Assembly (NCBI GenBank): GCA_019137255.1
Contig: WPDH01000082.1
Location: 124,001-188,000 of the forward strand
Direction: 5' to 3'
Source of the DNA: Corinectria fuckeliana
Taxonomy: Eukaryota; Ascomycota; Sordariomycetes; Hypocreales; Nectriaceae
Length of the DNA stretch: 64,000 bases
The notes beneath the pieces were generated by a model. The model did not search any database. It had not been told where the DNA came from and worked only from the letters and a program-made list of their open reading frames with translations. Below are positions 1 through 11,488 of the stretch, piece by piece (within the stretch, counting starts at the first letter, position 1; every line of letters starts with the position of its first letter). The position numbers and the translations under genes were made by a program.

Positions 1-112
1 TACGGTGTCTTTCGTTTTGTACTGATGCCTTTGTCTCTAAATCCATCACCTTTTTCTTTTCTTTTCATTTTAAAGCCGTGATCATTCTCCATTAATCCCC
101 AAGACAGTCATA

Positions 113-986
113 CTACCGTTCGATCTTAGACGGCCCTCCGATAATGATGTCTCCCGTTGGCGTTGGATCGCGTGTGACGCCTGGATTTCCAACTTGGCAT
201 TCGTTAAGCCCAGTATTGGCTTGAGCCCTAGCTCTAGCCTCCATAGCAATAGTCTGTTCAGCCTCCAGTTGGTATATTTCCCATGCTATAGCGATAAGTA
301 CCATACCTTCAATACAATAGACGCCGCTGCACACGTTAATCGTCCGTCTCTAAACGGTTGGCGTTGCGTGTGCTTACCAGCAAACGACTCCTCCGGCCCA
401 TGAAGCGTTGTACATTTTGCAAAGTACGAGTTTGTTGCCGTGCGGGACACACTCTGGCAGCCGTTGATTCCCCAACATAGGCACGAACTTGACCTGCACC
501 GCGATGAGGATGGCCCAGATGCCAGCGAACACCATGTAGACAGGCAGCCAGAAGTGAAGTATCGTCAGTCTCCACGAAGGGGCCCCGCAGCACCCTCCCT
601 CGCGAAAACGTCCATCTAAGCCTCTAGAGAGGAGTCCACAGTGTCCTATCCCGATACTTGCATTGAAGAACATGCCCAAGACCGTCTGAGCTATCGCGTC
701 AAAGAAAGATGCAAGGGACTGGGATGTGGGGGTCTTTTCATACCATGGTTATTTGAGATATCAGGATGGCCCGAGCCGAGGCCGGAAAGCTGATCTTGAT
801 GGATCCCTTGCCATGTTCGCCCATCTCTCCATCTGATAGGGTCAGGAGAATGAAACAGAGCACGACTATGTCAAGCGCGATGGCGATGACAGTGATCGAG
901 GCAGATGCCCGGCCGAGGGGGCGCAAGCACCACGGAGGTCTGACAGCGGGTACGGTGCCGTTATGGCGGTCGTAGTTGTAAGCCAT
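113..986 (-). CDS. small four-helix integral membrane protein, function unknown
   Basis: I do not recognise the family. Three exons join in frame: 986-744, 685-378 and 326-113, giving about 254 residues. Intron 2 (377-327) has a clean GTAAGC donor, an ATTAACG branch site and a GCAG acceptor. Intron 1 uses GTATGA at 743. The acceptor can be at 686 (58 nt, preferred) or at 719 (25 nt, too short for a fungal intron), and both keep the frame. Hydrophobic stretches lie near ITVIAIALDIVVLCFILL, VLGMFFNASIGIG, FWLPVYMVFAGIWAILIAV and GMVLIAIAW, so four membrane segments are likely, with short polar ends. I chose the ATG at 986 (MAYNYDRHNG) because upstream in-frame sequence to 1124 looks non-coding. 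It could be a MARVEL-like protein, but that is a guess. Confidence 0.55.
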
Positions 987-1443
987 GACGTCCACTCTCG
1001 GTATTGGCCAGGGTCGAGACAGATTGAAAGCCAGGCTGAAAGACGCTGAAGTGGGATGCAGAATGAATTGGGAGCCTCGGAACGCTTGGCTTGCTGTGGC
1101 TGCAGGACTGCTGACGACTACCACTAGGTCATCTCAGAGACGTCTTCTCAGCCTGCTTGAGGCTGACAGAATGAACCGTTTAGCCAACCCCCGTTTGAAT
1201 CACGATTTAGCAGTCCGTACCGTCTACTTACACTTCTGTGAATACATAGGACGGTGCAGTGGCGTTCTGGGTGTCTTACAAGGACCCTCACCGCTGTCAC
1301 CAGTATTGCATACGCCCAGCTCTGGAAACACGCAAGACAAAGATACCGTGGATATTCCCAATATTCCAGCCATCTAAACCGTTTCTAGAACAAGTATTCG
1401 AGGCTCTCTAATTAACGTTACCCTGATGAACAAAGCCACAAGC
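987..1443. other. intergenic, upstream of the membrane protein gene
   Basis: No convincing gene. The open frames here lack codon bias and splice structure. It probably holds the promoter of the minus-strand membrane protein gene and ends at the MITE. Confidence 0.5.
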
Positions 1444-1445
1444 TA

Positions 1446-1887
1446 CAGTGGTGTGCAAAAGTTCCGACAACTTAAAAAGCCCCACTTGTAGTACTTATTT
1501 TATTACTATATTTTAAATCTAGTTATAAAGGATGTAATACCTAATATAAAATACTTTAAAAATTACATTATATATTACTTTAGCTATTTACTACTCCTAT
1601 ATTTTTCTTTTAATTAAATACTTTATATATCTTATTTTATCTTTATTTTCTTTTTAGTAGTAAAAATTAAATAAGTAACTAAAAAAAGAGTATTTTATAA
1701 ATTAATAATTAAACTTATATAAATATACTTTAAATTCTAAATAAGCTATTTAGTAGATTTAGATCTAACTTAATATTAGTACTTTAAGAATACTAATATT
1801 ATTTATATAGATTATTTTATTACTATTTAAAAGCTGACCCTTTTGGTGTAAAATGGGCATATTGTCGGAACTTTTGCACGCCCACTG
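1446..1887. mobile_element. Tc1/mariner-type MITE, AT-degraded
   Basis: Imperfect terminal inverted repeats of about 26 bp bound the element. The left end starts CAGTGGTGTGCAAAAGTTCC, and the reverse complement of the right end starts CAGTGGGCGTGCAAAAGTTC. They differ by one substitution and one indel. Each is flanked by TA (1444-1445 and 1888-1889), the target duplication of Tc1/mariner elements. The 442-bp body is almost pure A/T from 1490 to 1840 and has no open frame, which fits a non-autonomous copy mutated by RIP. Such ends are typical of fungal mariner-like elements; the exact family cannot be named from sequence alone. Confidence 0.75.
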
Positions 1888-2104
1888 TAGTTGTGCAGCG
1901 GCGTTTGCGAATAGTGGCCTTGAAGATGGCGCTTCAATTGCGAAAACGGTACGTACTGCTTGCATACAGCCGCTAGTCCCACATGTGGGGCCGTCGGCCA
2001 TCGGCGTCAAGATCGCCGCCATCCAAAAAATTTCCAGCAACACCAACGATTAGATCGCAAGACAGGCAATCCATTCTTTCACATCCATCCTCAACGCTGG
2101 ACGA

Positions 2105-4607
2105 ATGGCCCCCAACGCACGAACCGGCAGGCGCCAGCCCAAGCCGCAGAACAACAAACCCGACCAGCGTCAGCAGAAGCGCAAGAGAGAGCAGGAAGAC
2201 CTTCAGAAGCTCGAGGAGCGAGTCAACGACTTGGTAAGTCTGGTGGTGGGGGGCGTCGCTGTTTCCGAGTTCCCAACAGTGCCTTCAATGGACATTTTTA
2301 CTCACTGATGCCGCGCAGGACCCCAAGGCGACCGACATCAAAAGCTTCTCCGACCTCCCGCTCTCCGTCCCGACCGCCTCCGGGCTCGAGGCGTCGCATT
2401 TCCAGACCCTTACCGATGTCCAGGCCGGCGCCGTCCCGCTTGCGCTGAAGGGAAACGACATCCTCGGAGCCGCCAAGACGGGCAGCGGAAAGACACTTGC
2501 CTTCCTGATACCCGTCCTCGAGAAGCTCTACCGTGCGCGGTGGACCGAGTACGACGGGCTCGGCGCCCTCGTCATCTCCCCGACCCGCGAGCTGGCCGTC
2601 CAAATCTTCGAAGTCCTACGCAAGATCGGTCGCCATCATGCCTTCTCAGCCGGCCTGGTCATCGGCGGCAAGAGCCTGAAGGAGGAAGCCGAGCGACTGG
2701 ACCGCATGAACATCTTGGTCTGCACTCCGGGCCGGATGCTGCAGCACCTAGATCAGACGGCGGGCTTCGATGCCAACAACCTGCAGATTCTGGTGCTGGA
2801 TGAGGCGGATCGCATCATGGACATGGGCTTCCAGTCGTCCGTGGACGCCCTGGTTGAGCACCTGCCCAAGACCCGCCAAACCCTCATGTTCAGTGCCACC
2901 CAGAGCAAAAAGGTGTCAGACCTGGCACGCCTGAGCCTCAACGACCCCGAATACGTCTCGGTCCACGAAGCCGCCGTCGCCGCGACGCCGACGAACCTCC
3001 AGCAGCACTACATCGTCACGCCCCTCACCGAAAAGCTCGACACCCTCTACGGCTTCATCAAGGCGAATCTCAAGAGCAAGATCATCGTGTTCCTCAGTTC
3101 CGGCAAACAGGTCCGATTTGTCTACGAGAGCTTCCGCCACCTCCAGCCTGGCATTCCTCTGCTCCATCTCCACGGCCGGCAAAAACAACTCGCCCGATTG
3201 GAGATTACCTCGAGATTCACCGCAGCCAAGCAGTCGTGCTTGTTTGCGACCGACGTGGTCGCGCGAGGCATTGATTTCCCTGCTGTGGACTGGGTCATCC
3301 AGGCCGATTGCCCCGAGGATGCCGACACCTACATCCATCGCGTTGGCCGAACAGCTCGCTTCGAGAGCAACGGTCGAGCCGTCATCTTCCTGGATCCCAA
3401 CGAAGAGGCGGGGATGCTCAAGCGCCTAGAGCAGAAGAAAATTCCCATCCAAAAAGTCAATGTCAAGGAAAAGAAGAGGAAATCCATCAAGGACCAGCTG
3501 CAAAGCATGTGCTTCCAGAATCCCGACTTGAAGTACCTCGGGCAAAAGGCCTTTATCAGTTACACGCGATCGATCCACCTACAAAAGGACAAGCAAGTCT
3601 TTAAGTTCAACAAACTCGACCTCGACGGCTTCGCAGCCAGCCTCGGTCTGCCTGGAACGCCGCAAATCAAGTTCCAGAAGGGAGCCGATATGAAGCGCAT
3701 CAAGAATGCCCCCCGCGCAGCCATGTCCAGCGGCTCCGAATCAGACATGGATCTCGATGGCCCCAAGACGAGGACGAAGAAGAACAAGGACGAGGTGCGA
3801 ACAAAGTACGACCGCATGTTTGAGCGCACGAACCAGGATGTCTTGTCAAGTCATTACAAGAAACTGGTTGTGGACGGGGATGAGGAAGACAAGGACGGAG
3901 ACGATGAGGACGAGGGCGAGTTCCTATCAGTGAAGAGGCGTCTCAACGACGACGATCTCGACGAGGAGTCCAAGAACGCCTTTGAGAGCTCAGCCAAGAT
4001 CATCAACGGGTTGGGAGGCGACGAGCCCTACATCGTCGACTCAAAACGACGCGAAAAGGCACTCAAGTCCAAGAAGAAGATGCTCAAGTTCAAGGGCAAC
4101 CCCACGAAGCTGGTGTACGACGACGACGGCAACGCCCACGCCGTCTACGAGCTCCAGGACGAAGACGACTTCCGCCAAGAAGGCCCCGCCGAGGAGCAGC
4201 GCCGCAAGTTCGTCGAGGACGAGGCCACGCGCGTGCGCGACGCCGACGTCGACGACAAGCAGCTCGCCAAGCAGAAGCGCCGCGACAAGCGCGACAAGCG
4301 CAAGGCCCGCGAGGCCATGGAGCTGGCGGGCATCGACCCCGACGCGCCGCCCATGCTGCGGGACGTCGACGTCAACGACGACGACGAGGACCCGCTCGCG
4401 CTCTTGCGCTCGCTGCCCATGGCCGGCGACCGCTCCGGCTCCGACTCCGCGCCCGAGCCGCCGCGGAAGCGCGCCAAGAAGTGGTTCGAGGACGACTCGG
4501 ACGAGGAGCGCAGGGCCAAGAAGGCCAAGGGCAAAGTCATCGAGATGGACCAGGAGCCCGAGACGCTGGAGGATCTGGAGGCGCTGGCGACGGGGCTGTT
4601 GGACTGA
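2105..4607 (+). CDS. DBP4: DEAD-box ATP-dependent RNA helicase DBP4 (DDX10 family)
   Basis: Nucleolar helicase needed for 18S rRNA processing; it releases U14 and related snoRNAs from pre-ribosomes (family knowledge). Two exons, 2105-2233 and 2319-4607, encode about 805 residues (yeast Dbp4 is 770). The intron has GTAAGT and GCGCAG ends. All helicase motifs are visible: Walker A AAKTGSGKT near residue 95, PTRELA, TPGRM, DEAD near 204, SAT, the ATDVVARGIDF motif and HRVGRTAR near 383. The segment LKYLGQKAFISYTRSIH is diagnostic for DBP4/DDX10 within the DEAD-box group. The last 300 residues alternate acidic and Lys/Arg-rich blocks, as usual in the family. The start ATG sits in a basic N-terminus typical of nucleolar proteins. 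It converges with the SUN gene. Confidence 0.95.
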
Positions 4608-5071
4608 GGCGGAGGGCAGCAGTAATACTAGGTGCGATACCCTTTGTTGCATGTAGCCTTGTGTGCGTAGGATTAGACAAAAAACAAAAGACGCAGACGA
4701 ACAAGGCTGGGATTGGATTCACAAAGGTTGCTATATTCACTCCAGACGCGGTTCACCCCTTCTCGTACAAGTCGCAGTATCCAGCAGACTCGTTCCATCA
4801 TTTACATGCATGCAGTGACATAACCTATCAACTCCAAAAGCCGCCCGGCCAAGCTCCGCGCTTCCAACAACACATGGCATGCAAACCGGCCCCTTTTGTA
4901 AAATACACAAAAGCGGGAAAAGACCCACCGAGACCAAGGAGGTAAGTATCATGACCACTCTCCCACCAACGCCAACAGACAGCAAAAAGAGAAAAACATC
5001 CGTCAACATGCCCGCCCTTGTTGCCCCTTTTTTCTTTTCCCCCTTTTCTTCTCCCCCCCCCCCATCAACCC
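4608..5071. other. convergent 3' intergenic region
   Basis: It lies between the stops of DBP4 and the SUN-domain gene and carries the 3' UTRs of both. A C-run lies at about 5052-5061. No gene or RNA seen. Confidence 0.6.
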
Positions 5072-8000
5072 TCAGAATCCCGACTGCCTCTCCCCAAACA
5101 ACCGCACGCGGTAGAAACACGTGTGGTCCGCGCCGCCGTAGTTGCTCACCGCGCGCACGACGACCTGGTCGGTGCCGGCGCGCAGGCCCGCGAAGGCGCT
5201 GTGCAGGCGGTAGACGTAGACGCCGTCCTGCTGCTCGGCGCCCTCGTAGACGAACTGGCCGATCTTGGCAAAGGCCGGGCCGTACTCGGGCGGCTGGAAG
5301 TCCCAGTCGCCCTTGGGCTCGGGGAGGTGGGTGGCGGCGAAGTCGCGCACGCGCTCGCGCTCGTCGGCGTCGTCGAAGTGCGCCCACACTTCGACGTGGC
5401 GCGGGCGCGCGCCGGGGTCTGTCGTGGCGCCCGGGAGGAGGTGCTCCAGGACGACGTGCTGCGGGACGATGCGGTGGGCGAGCTGGACGGAGAGCGCGGC
5501 GCCGTGCGGGTTGCCGCGGCGGTTGAAGGAGCGGGCGGCGCACCAGCAGTCGCCGTCGTCCTGCCACCCGTGCAGCGCGGCGAGGGCCGGGAGTGGCTTG
5601 ACGTCGCGGAGGCCCCGGATGAAGGCGCCTGCCGAGAGGACTCCCTTGCCGTGCGGGTCGTAGGTGCGCGACGTCCGTTTGCCGTCGATGGTGGCGCCGG
5701 AGCCGATGGCGAAGTAGTTGACCTGGTTCTTGAGATCCGAGTCCCAGTGGAAGCGGATCTTGCCCTGGGCCATGGCCGCGAGGTCCATGTCGCCGATGAT
5801 GCTGGTGACGAGCTTCTTGACCAGCGCCGTGACCTCGGCCTTGGAGACGCCGTGCGGCGTCCTCGTTGTTGCGGCCTGGATTTGTTCCCGAAGCTCCGCG
5901 AGCTGGGGTTGCAGGGCCGAGATCTCGTTGCGGATCTCGGTGCGATGGGCCGCGAACTCGTTCTGCAGATGGCGCAGGAACTCTTCTCGCGTGACGATGG
6001 CGTCCTTGAGGTCGCCGCCCTGGAGCTGCTCCTTGACGATTTGGGCGAGGCGGTCGTCGAATTCGCGCCCCGAGCCGGCAGATGTGATCTTGTCCAGCGC
6101 CGGCCCGATGAGCTGAGTGATCTTGTCCTCGTTGTTCTTGACCCAGGTGTCCCAGGCGCCCGACATCTTAGCGTCGAGGCGGTCTTCGATGCCGGCGGCC
6201 GTCGCGTTCAGCTTCGACGCGTAGGTCGGATCCTGGTTGAGACGGGCGCGGATAGCCTGCCACTGCTCGTCCGACGTGAACTCGTACGCGCCGTTCTTCT
6301 TCTCCACCGTCAAGAAGCTGCCGTCGCCATGGATGAGATCGCGCAAGGCGTGCCAGAACTCCTGCGTGACGACAGGCTTCCCGTTTTGGAGCCGCATCCT
6401 CACGATCTTGGGGACCACGATCTCCAGTTTTCGGATCGCCGCGCTGTGGAGCTTGACGTCCTTCGTCACGGCGCCGATATCCTTTTCATAACGCTCCAAC
6501 ACTTTGTTGGCGATTTCTTGCGCAGAGTCGTTCGATTCTATTGAACCGAAAAGATCGTCAAAGTCGGCTCTAGACCCGCGGGATGGCCATGATATCGAGG
6601 GAACGAAACCGCCAATCTTTTCGGCGATGCCACCGATGCTGGGTAGGTGAATGTCGCCCATCCTCGGTAGCGAGCCGGCGTCTAGGGCACTGGGTGATCC
6701 CCTCAAGCCGACGAGAGCAGAGCCCATCAGGACCGCAAGGGCTAAGCCAACGATGCTGAGAACGACCAGAACAAAGGATTCCCCTGACATTGGCATTCCG
6801 TCTCGAACATTTATGCTGGCCACCCTGTCGATAAAATTGACAATTGAATCCATAGCTTGGTCAACGGACCAGACAAAGGTTCGGAAATATGTCCTGGGAT
6901 GGACGAGGCGTCTCCAATCCGTGGGGCCAGGAGAAGCGTTGTTGTCTTCTTCCTCTCGGTCGTTCGCCGTCGGTGGTTGAACTCCAAAGAGCTGTGAGAA
7001 CCAATTGAACGGCCACAGAGACATGAGCCAAGCCCTTCGTTGACGCCCGGTTTCTTGTCCAGTTCTTGCGTCTCGCTCGCGGGGACCTCGTTCCTCCGCT
7101 CGCGAATTGTCGTGCTGGATTGTGGCAGCGGCTTCCGATGAGTTAGGCGGTAAGGTGATGTTGAGGGTGGTTACCCCATTCTCCATCTCGTCTCGCCGTG
7201 CAAACAGGCTTTGACGGTCTCCCACGTTGATGCGCAGAGTCTCCCACGATGGTGGGATTGGGATCTCTCGTGATAGTGGGAGTTGTTCCGGTGCCGGTCG
7301 GGGCTCCTGCGAACCCCTATTGGATGGGCCTCCGGCAGTCTGCGCCGTTGTCCTCAGTCGGGGTTCCGGGCTTTGATCTTCTTCTTCGTCGTCTTCCGAT
7401 TCCGCCTGTTGAGCCACTTCCGCCTTCCGCGACCTCGGCTGTCTCGTGCTCTTCGGACGGGTTCGATCCGGAGCTGGAGTGTTAGTTTTCTGACCGCGTC
7501 GACGGGAAGACTGTCTGGTCTGCGGTCTGGTCTGCAACTCGGTTTCTCCCTCGGGATCCTCGACATCCTCTTCGGGGTCCTCCTCTATGTCAGGCTCATT
7601 TGGTCGTTGCCTTCGTGCGGGCTGGACGCTCCCCGCCCGTTGGCCCGCACCAGCCGGCGCCAACCTAGTCCCAGAAGCTGCCGACGCCTGGGCTTGTGCC
7701 ACCCTCCAAAGGTCTTGCTGCGCAGGTTGTCGAGCAGCTCGGCCAAAGCCAGGTACTGGGGTGCCGGAAGGCGTCGATTCTATCTCTGCTTCACCGTAGT
7801 AGTCACTCTCGATAGCAAAGCTGCGCGAACTGTCGGCATCACTGCCGGCAACATTCGGCCTAGGAGTGTTCGGGTTTTTTGCGCCGCCTATGAAGTGTAA
7901 GACATCAATACTCGCTATTTCAGAGATACGACTCACCTCGTCTCGCAGAACCTCGGCTACGAGTATTAGTCCGCCCAGAGGGTTGCGCGAGCTCATCCTC

Positions 8001-8309
8001 CTCCTCCTCGTCGACAACGGTAGCGCGACGTGGCCGTGGCGGCCGTACAAAGACATCGTCGTCGTCATTTCTTTGAAGCGCCTGACTGACTGCACCACCG
8101 ATATCCACGTGCTGGAGGTGGGCTCCGGGGCGTACTGGCGGTTCGGTGCCGGAGCCATAGGTGTATTGTCTCCGTGAACTTGGCGTACTACGCAATTCCG
8201 GAAGTTGCGGCCTCACAAAGGTGGCCGCGGCCTCACCAGCAGACGCTTGCTCAGGTTCCTCGCTGGGGCGCCGGCCGCCGCGTCTGAGAGGAGACGCTCT
8301 CGGTGGCAT
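5072..8309 (-). CDS. SUN-domain nuclear envelope protein (Sad1/UNC-84 family)
   Basis: Inner nuclear membrane half of a LINC complex, linking nucleus to cytoskeleton and spindle pole (family knowledge). Two exons, 8309-7937 and 7887-5072, encode 1,062 residues. The intron has GTGAGT and CATAG ends and restores the frame exactly. Layout: about 450 disordered residues rich in Arg, Pro, Glu and Gln; one membrane helix near residues 477-500 (VLVVLSIVGLALAVLMGSAL); a coiled-coil lumenal region at about 590-850; and a C-terminal SUN domain (about 853-1062) ending in YRVRLFGER. SUN hallmarks seen are the start FAIGSGATIDG, the DCWCA segment, and the H-V-x-LEHL and VEVWAHF strands. The start ATG (MPPRASPLRRGG) is the first in frame after the 5' stop region. 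The long disordered nucleoplasmic arm is larger than in yeasts. Confidence 0.9.
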
Positions 8310-9944
8310 TGCGAATGAGGACAAGATTCGTTGTGGTGGAGGAGTGATGAAAGTCAGTCGGACTGGACAGTGGCCGGGATTTGAGTCCACGACTTAATAA
8401 AAGGGGATGAGCCCTTTTGTGTGATTCATGAAAGGGCGATCGTGACCGTCCCCCCAAAGGAATTGCGCAAGCAAGGGGATAAGCAGTTGTCAAAGACTTC
8501 GGCTGTGTGACGAGACAAGGTGGACTCCGTGCGCACTGGAGGCGCCGAATAAACAGAGACAACAGGTGCAGGACGGCTCGGAGATTGATCCGTTCCCATG
8601 CCGAAACTGACAAACAAAGGCAAACTCTCAGTGCGCCGGTCCCCCTTGAGATGCGGTGAAGCTAACAGTTGAGGCGCGCGTGCACGCAAACAAAGCACAT
8701 GTTGGTGGTGGCTGGCAATAGCGCGGACGGCGGAGCTCCGTGAAGCCGGGCGTGACAAAGCTGAGGATGAATGCGTGGCTTGGGCCCGGGGCAGATCAGT
8801 CGCGCAACAAAGAACCTCGAGAGGACTCCGCAGTGATTGCCAAAGACCGGGGGTGTTTTTCGAAAAGGAATATCGGTTCTGGCGATAGATATCTTTGGGC
8901 GATGCTGGATGTAGAGTGTTTTGGCCGTGGCGGCTGCGGGACGCGAAGCGCGCCGAGGATTAGGCGGCGCAAATCAAGAGGCTGGGCGTGATCACGTGGC
9001 TGGGCGTTTTCCAGATTTTTGGAGAGGCCTGGGACACGGGACCAACCAGAACAGGGCCACCACCTGCAAGCTGCATGTTTGTTTGCTGGTTTTTGTGTTT
9101 TGACAAAAGAGCCAGTGACTTGGTTCATCTTGGCCATCCTGATGTAGAATGCCGTCTCGTGTGAGGTGAGGAGTGCAGGCAAGAATGAGCTGTGAACAGG
9201 ATCAGTTTTAGGCTCTTGTCGTCTCGGGTGATTAATGCGCCGAACTGGATGCCCCCAAATGCCACACTCCCTGTCTCTCCCAGTTGTTTCGCCCCCAACT
9301 GCATGCAGTGTCTCTAATGCCATGCGGCAATAAGCAACATCTACTATGTACGAATACGAAAATTGTACATTTCGACTGCAATGCGCCGCCCATCAACATC
9401 TAGGGACTCGATCGGTCATCTCCACCATGTAGATAATAGGCAGCCTTTCAGCTTAATCCCAAGTCTCGGTACCTAGTCGAGGCACATGTCAGATAGATTG
9501 ACAGCTAATAAAAGTGAAAACGCTTCCCTTGGCAACGGCTCCAAGCTTGCGAAAACCCCCTCGTCGCCTTTCCCTAAGTACGGAGTAATTACTTCGATAT
9601 TCCCGTACCAAAGTCCCTTCTTCCCAGTCAACCAGTCCACTTCACCCTCAGCTAAACCCCCTGGTCCCTCTCGCTGCCCCTCTCCTCCCCACTGTCGCCC
9701 TTTCGTCACTCCTTCAGGCCTTGTTGTCCTCCTTGGCCGCATTAATTAAATGGTTCACGCCTCCGAGGTCCCCACTCCTCTCCACCTCGTACCTCGCTCA
9801 GCTACTACGTACATACAGTACGGTGACCCTCCCTACAGTATTTGACCCCCCGCATTGCACGCCACTATTGCAACCAACTGCCTCACCAACCAACATCTTG
9901 CATCCTCACAAACCTCCAACCGCGAAGAACAAAGAAACCTCACA
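8310..9944. other. divergent intergenic region, SUN gene / epimerase gene
   Basis: 1.6 kb with no credible gene. It must hold both promoters. A C/T-rich tract at about 9600-9730 precedes the epimerase start, a common fungal promoter feature. Short open frames inside have no coding character. Confidence 0.5.
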
Positions 9945-11356
9945 ATGGCCGTCGGAACCGTCCTCGTCACTGGGTACGTCGCAAATCCTCTCTGAATGGA
10001 ATGCGCAAACAAAGAGGCTACATTATTGTGCCCCTCGCTTTGCTGCTCCGTCACCCCACCTTCCCACTTCGAGCCCGCCAGCCTCTCCAACTTTCTCAGA
10101 CGGAACCCCCTTTTGCTAACCGTGAGCGCTTCTTCCGCCGCAGTGGCACTGGCTACATCGGCTCGTTCACGTCCCTCGCCCTGCTCGAGCACGGCTACGA
10201 TGTCGTCATTGTCGACAGCCTCTACAACTCCTCCGAGGTCGCCCTCGACCGCATCGAGCTGCTATGCGGTCGCCGCCCCGTCTTCTACAAGGTCGATGTG
10301 ACGGACGAGCAGGGCCTCAACGACGTCTTTGTCAAGCACCCCGAGATCGACAGCGTCATTCACTTTGCTGCCCTCAAGGCAAGTTTCCTCCTTGTCCCAA
10401 CCTCTTCGGTCCAGATCACGGGCGCTAACCGCGGGTTGCGACTCTCCAGGCCGTCGGCGAGTCTGCCGTGAAGCCCCTCGAGTACTACCGCGTCAATGTC
10501 GGCGGCAGCATCGCCCTGCTCCGCGCCATGGAGAAGAACGACGTCCACAACATCGTCTTCTCCTCGTCCGCCACCGTCTACGGCGACGCCACCCGCTTCC
10601 CCAACATGATCCCCATCCCCGAGCACTGCCCCATCGGCCCTACCAACCCCTACGGCCGCACCAAGTCCACCATCGAGGCCGTCATCACCGACTTCATCAA
10701 CGCCCAGCGCAACAACCTCCAGAAGGCCGGCAAGCCCTTCAAGGAGTGGAACGGAGCCCTCCTCCGCTACTTCAACCCCTGCGGTGCCCACCCCAGTGGC
10801 CTCATGGGCGAGGACCCTCAGGGCATTCCCTACAACCTGCTGCCCCTTCTGGGCAAGGTTGCCACGGGCGACATGGAGAAGCTCCTGGTCTTTGGCGATG
10901 GTGAGTCTGAACATGCGCGCTCATAGGCCTAGCCTTTTCTAACCTCCCGTAGACTACGCCTCCAAGGATGGTACCGCCATTCGAGACTACATTCACGTCC
11001 TGGACCTGGCCCGAGGCCACCTCGTCGCCCTCAACTACCTTCGCGAGAACAACCCTGGCATCAAGGCCTGGAACTTGGGTTCCGGCCGCGGCAGCACCGT
11101 CTTCGACATCATCAAGGCTTTCAGCTCTGTCGTTGGTCGTGACCTCCCCTACCAGATCAACCCCCGACGAGAAGGCGATGTCCTGGACCTCACCGCCAAC
11201 CCCTCGCTGGCCAACAAGGAGCTGCAGTGGAAGACGGAGCTCACCATGGAGGAGGCCTGCAAGGACCTGTGGCATTGGGTCGAGAATAACCCCCAGGGCT
11301 ACCGACAACAGCCTCCCCAGGCGCTCCTGGAGGCCGTCAAGTCCTCGAAGGCCTAG
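9945..11356 (+). CDS. GAL10: UDP-glucose 4-epimerase
   Basis: Interconverts UDP-galactose and UDP-glucose in the Leloir pathway and supplies UDP-galactose for cell wall and glycans. Four exons, 9945-9973, 10144-10378, 10450-10900 and 10953-11356, encode 372 residues. The first intron splits the NAD-binding motif, which reads VTGGTGYIGS after splicing. Intron 2 has a GC donor (AAG then GCAAGT) with a normal CAG acceptor; no GT alternative keeps the frame. The active site shows SSSATVYG and the YGRTK (YxxxK) pair. DYIHVLDLARGH and the substrate-binding NLGSGRGSTVFD follow. The protein stops after the epimerase domain, so it lacks the mutarotase half fused in budding-yeast Gal10, as usual in filamentous fungi. 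Confidence 0.95.
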
Positions 11357-11488
11357 TTCGGCTACGGCGAGGACCTTTGCGCCTTGGATCTTGATAGAGC
11401 TATAGATGTAGATGTTTTGGAAAAATAGCGGTTGAAGAATATCCATGGCATTTAGCATGTAGCGAAAATAAACGAAGTTTACGTCTAA

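Noticed and set aside
4041..4652. Long minus-strand frame opposite the DBP4 tail
   Set aside because: Antisense shadow of the GC-rich acidic/basic region of DBP4; Leu/Val-rich translation is an artefact of codon bias.
5018..6544. 508-codon plus-strand frame over the SUN gene
   Set aside because: Mirror of the SUN-domain coding strand, which has a clear domain match; the plus frame has none.
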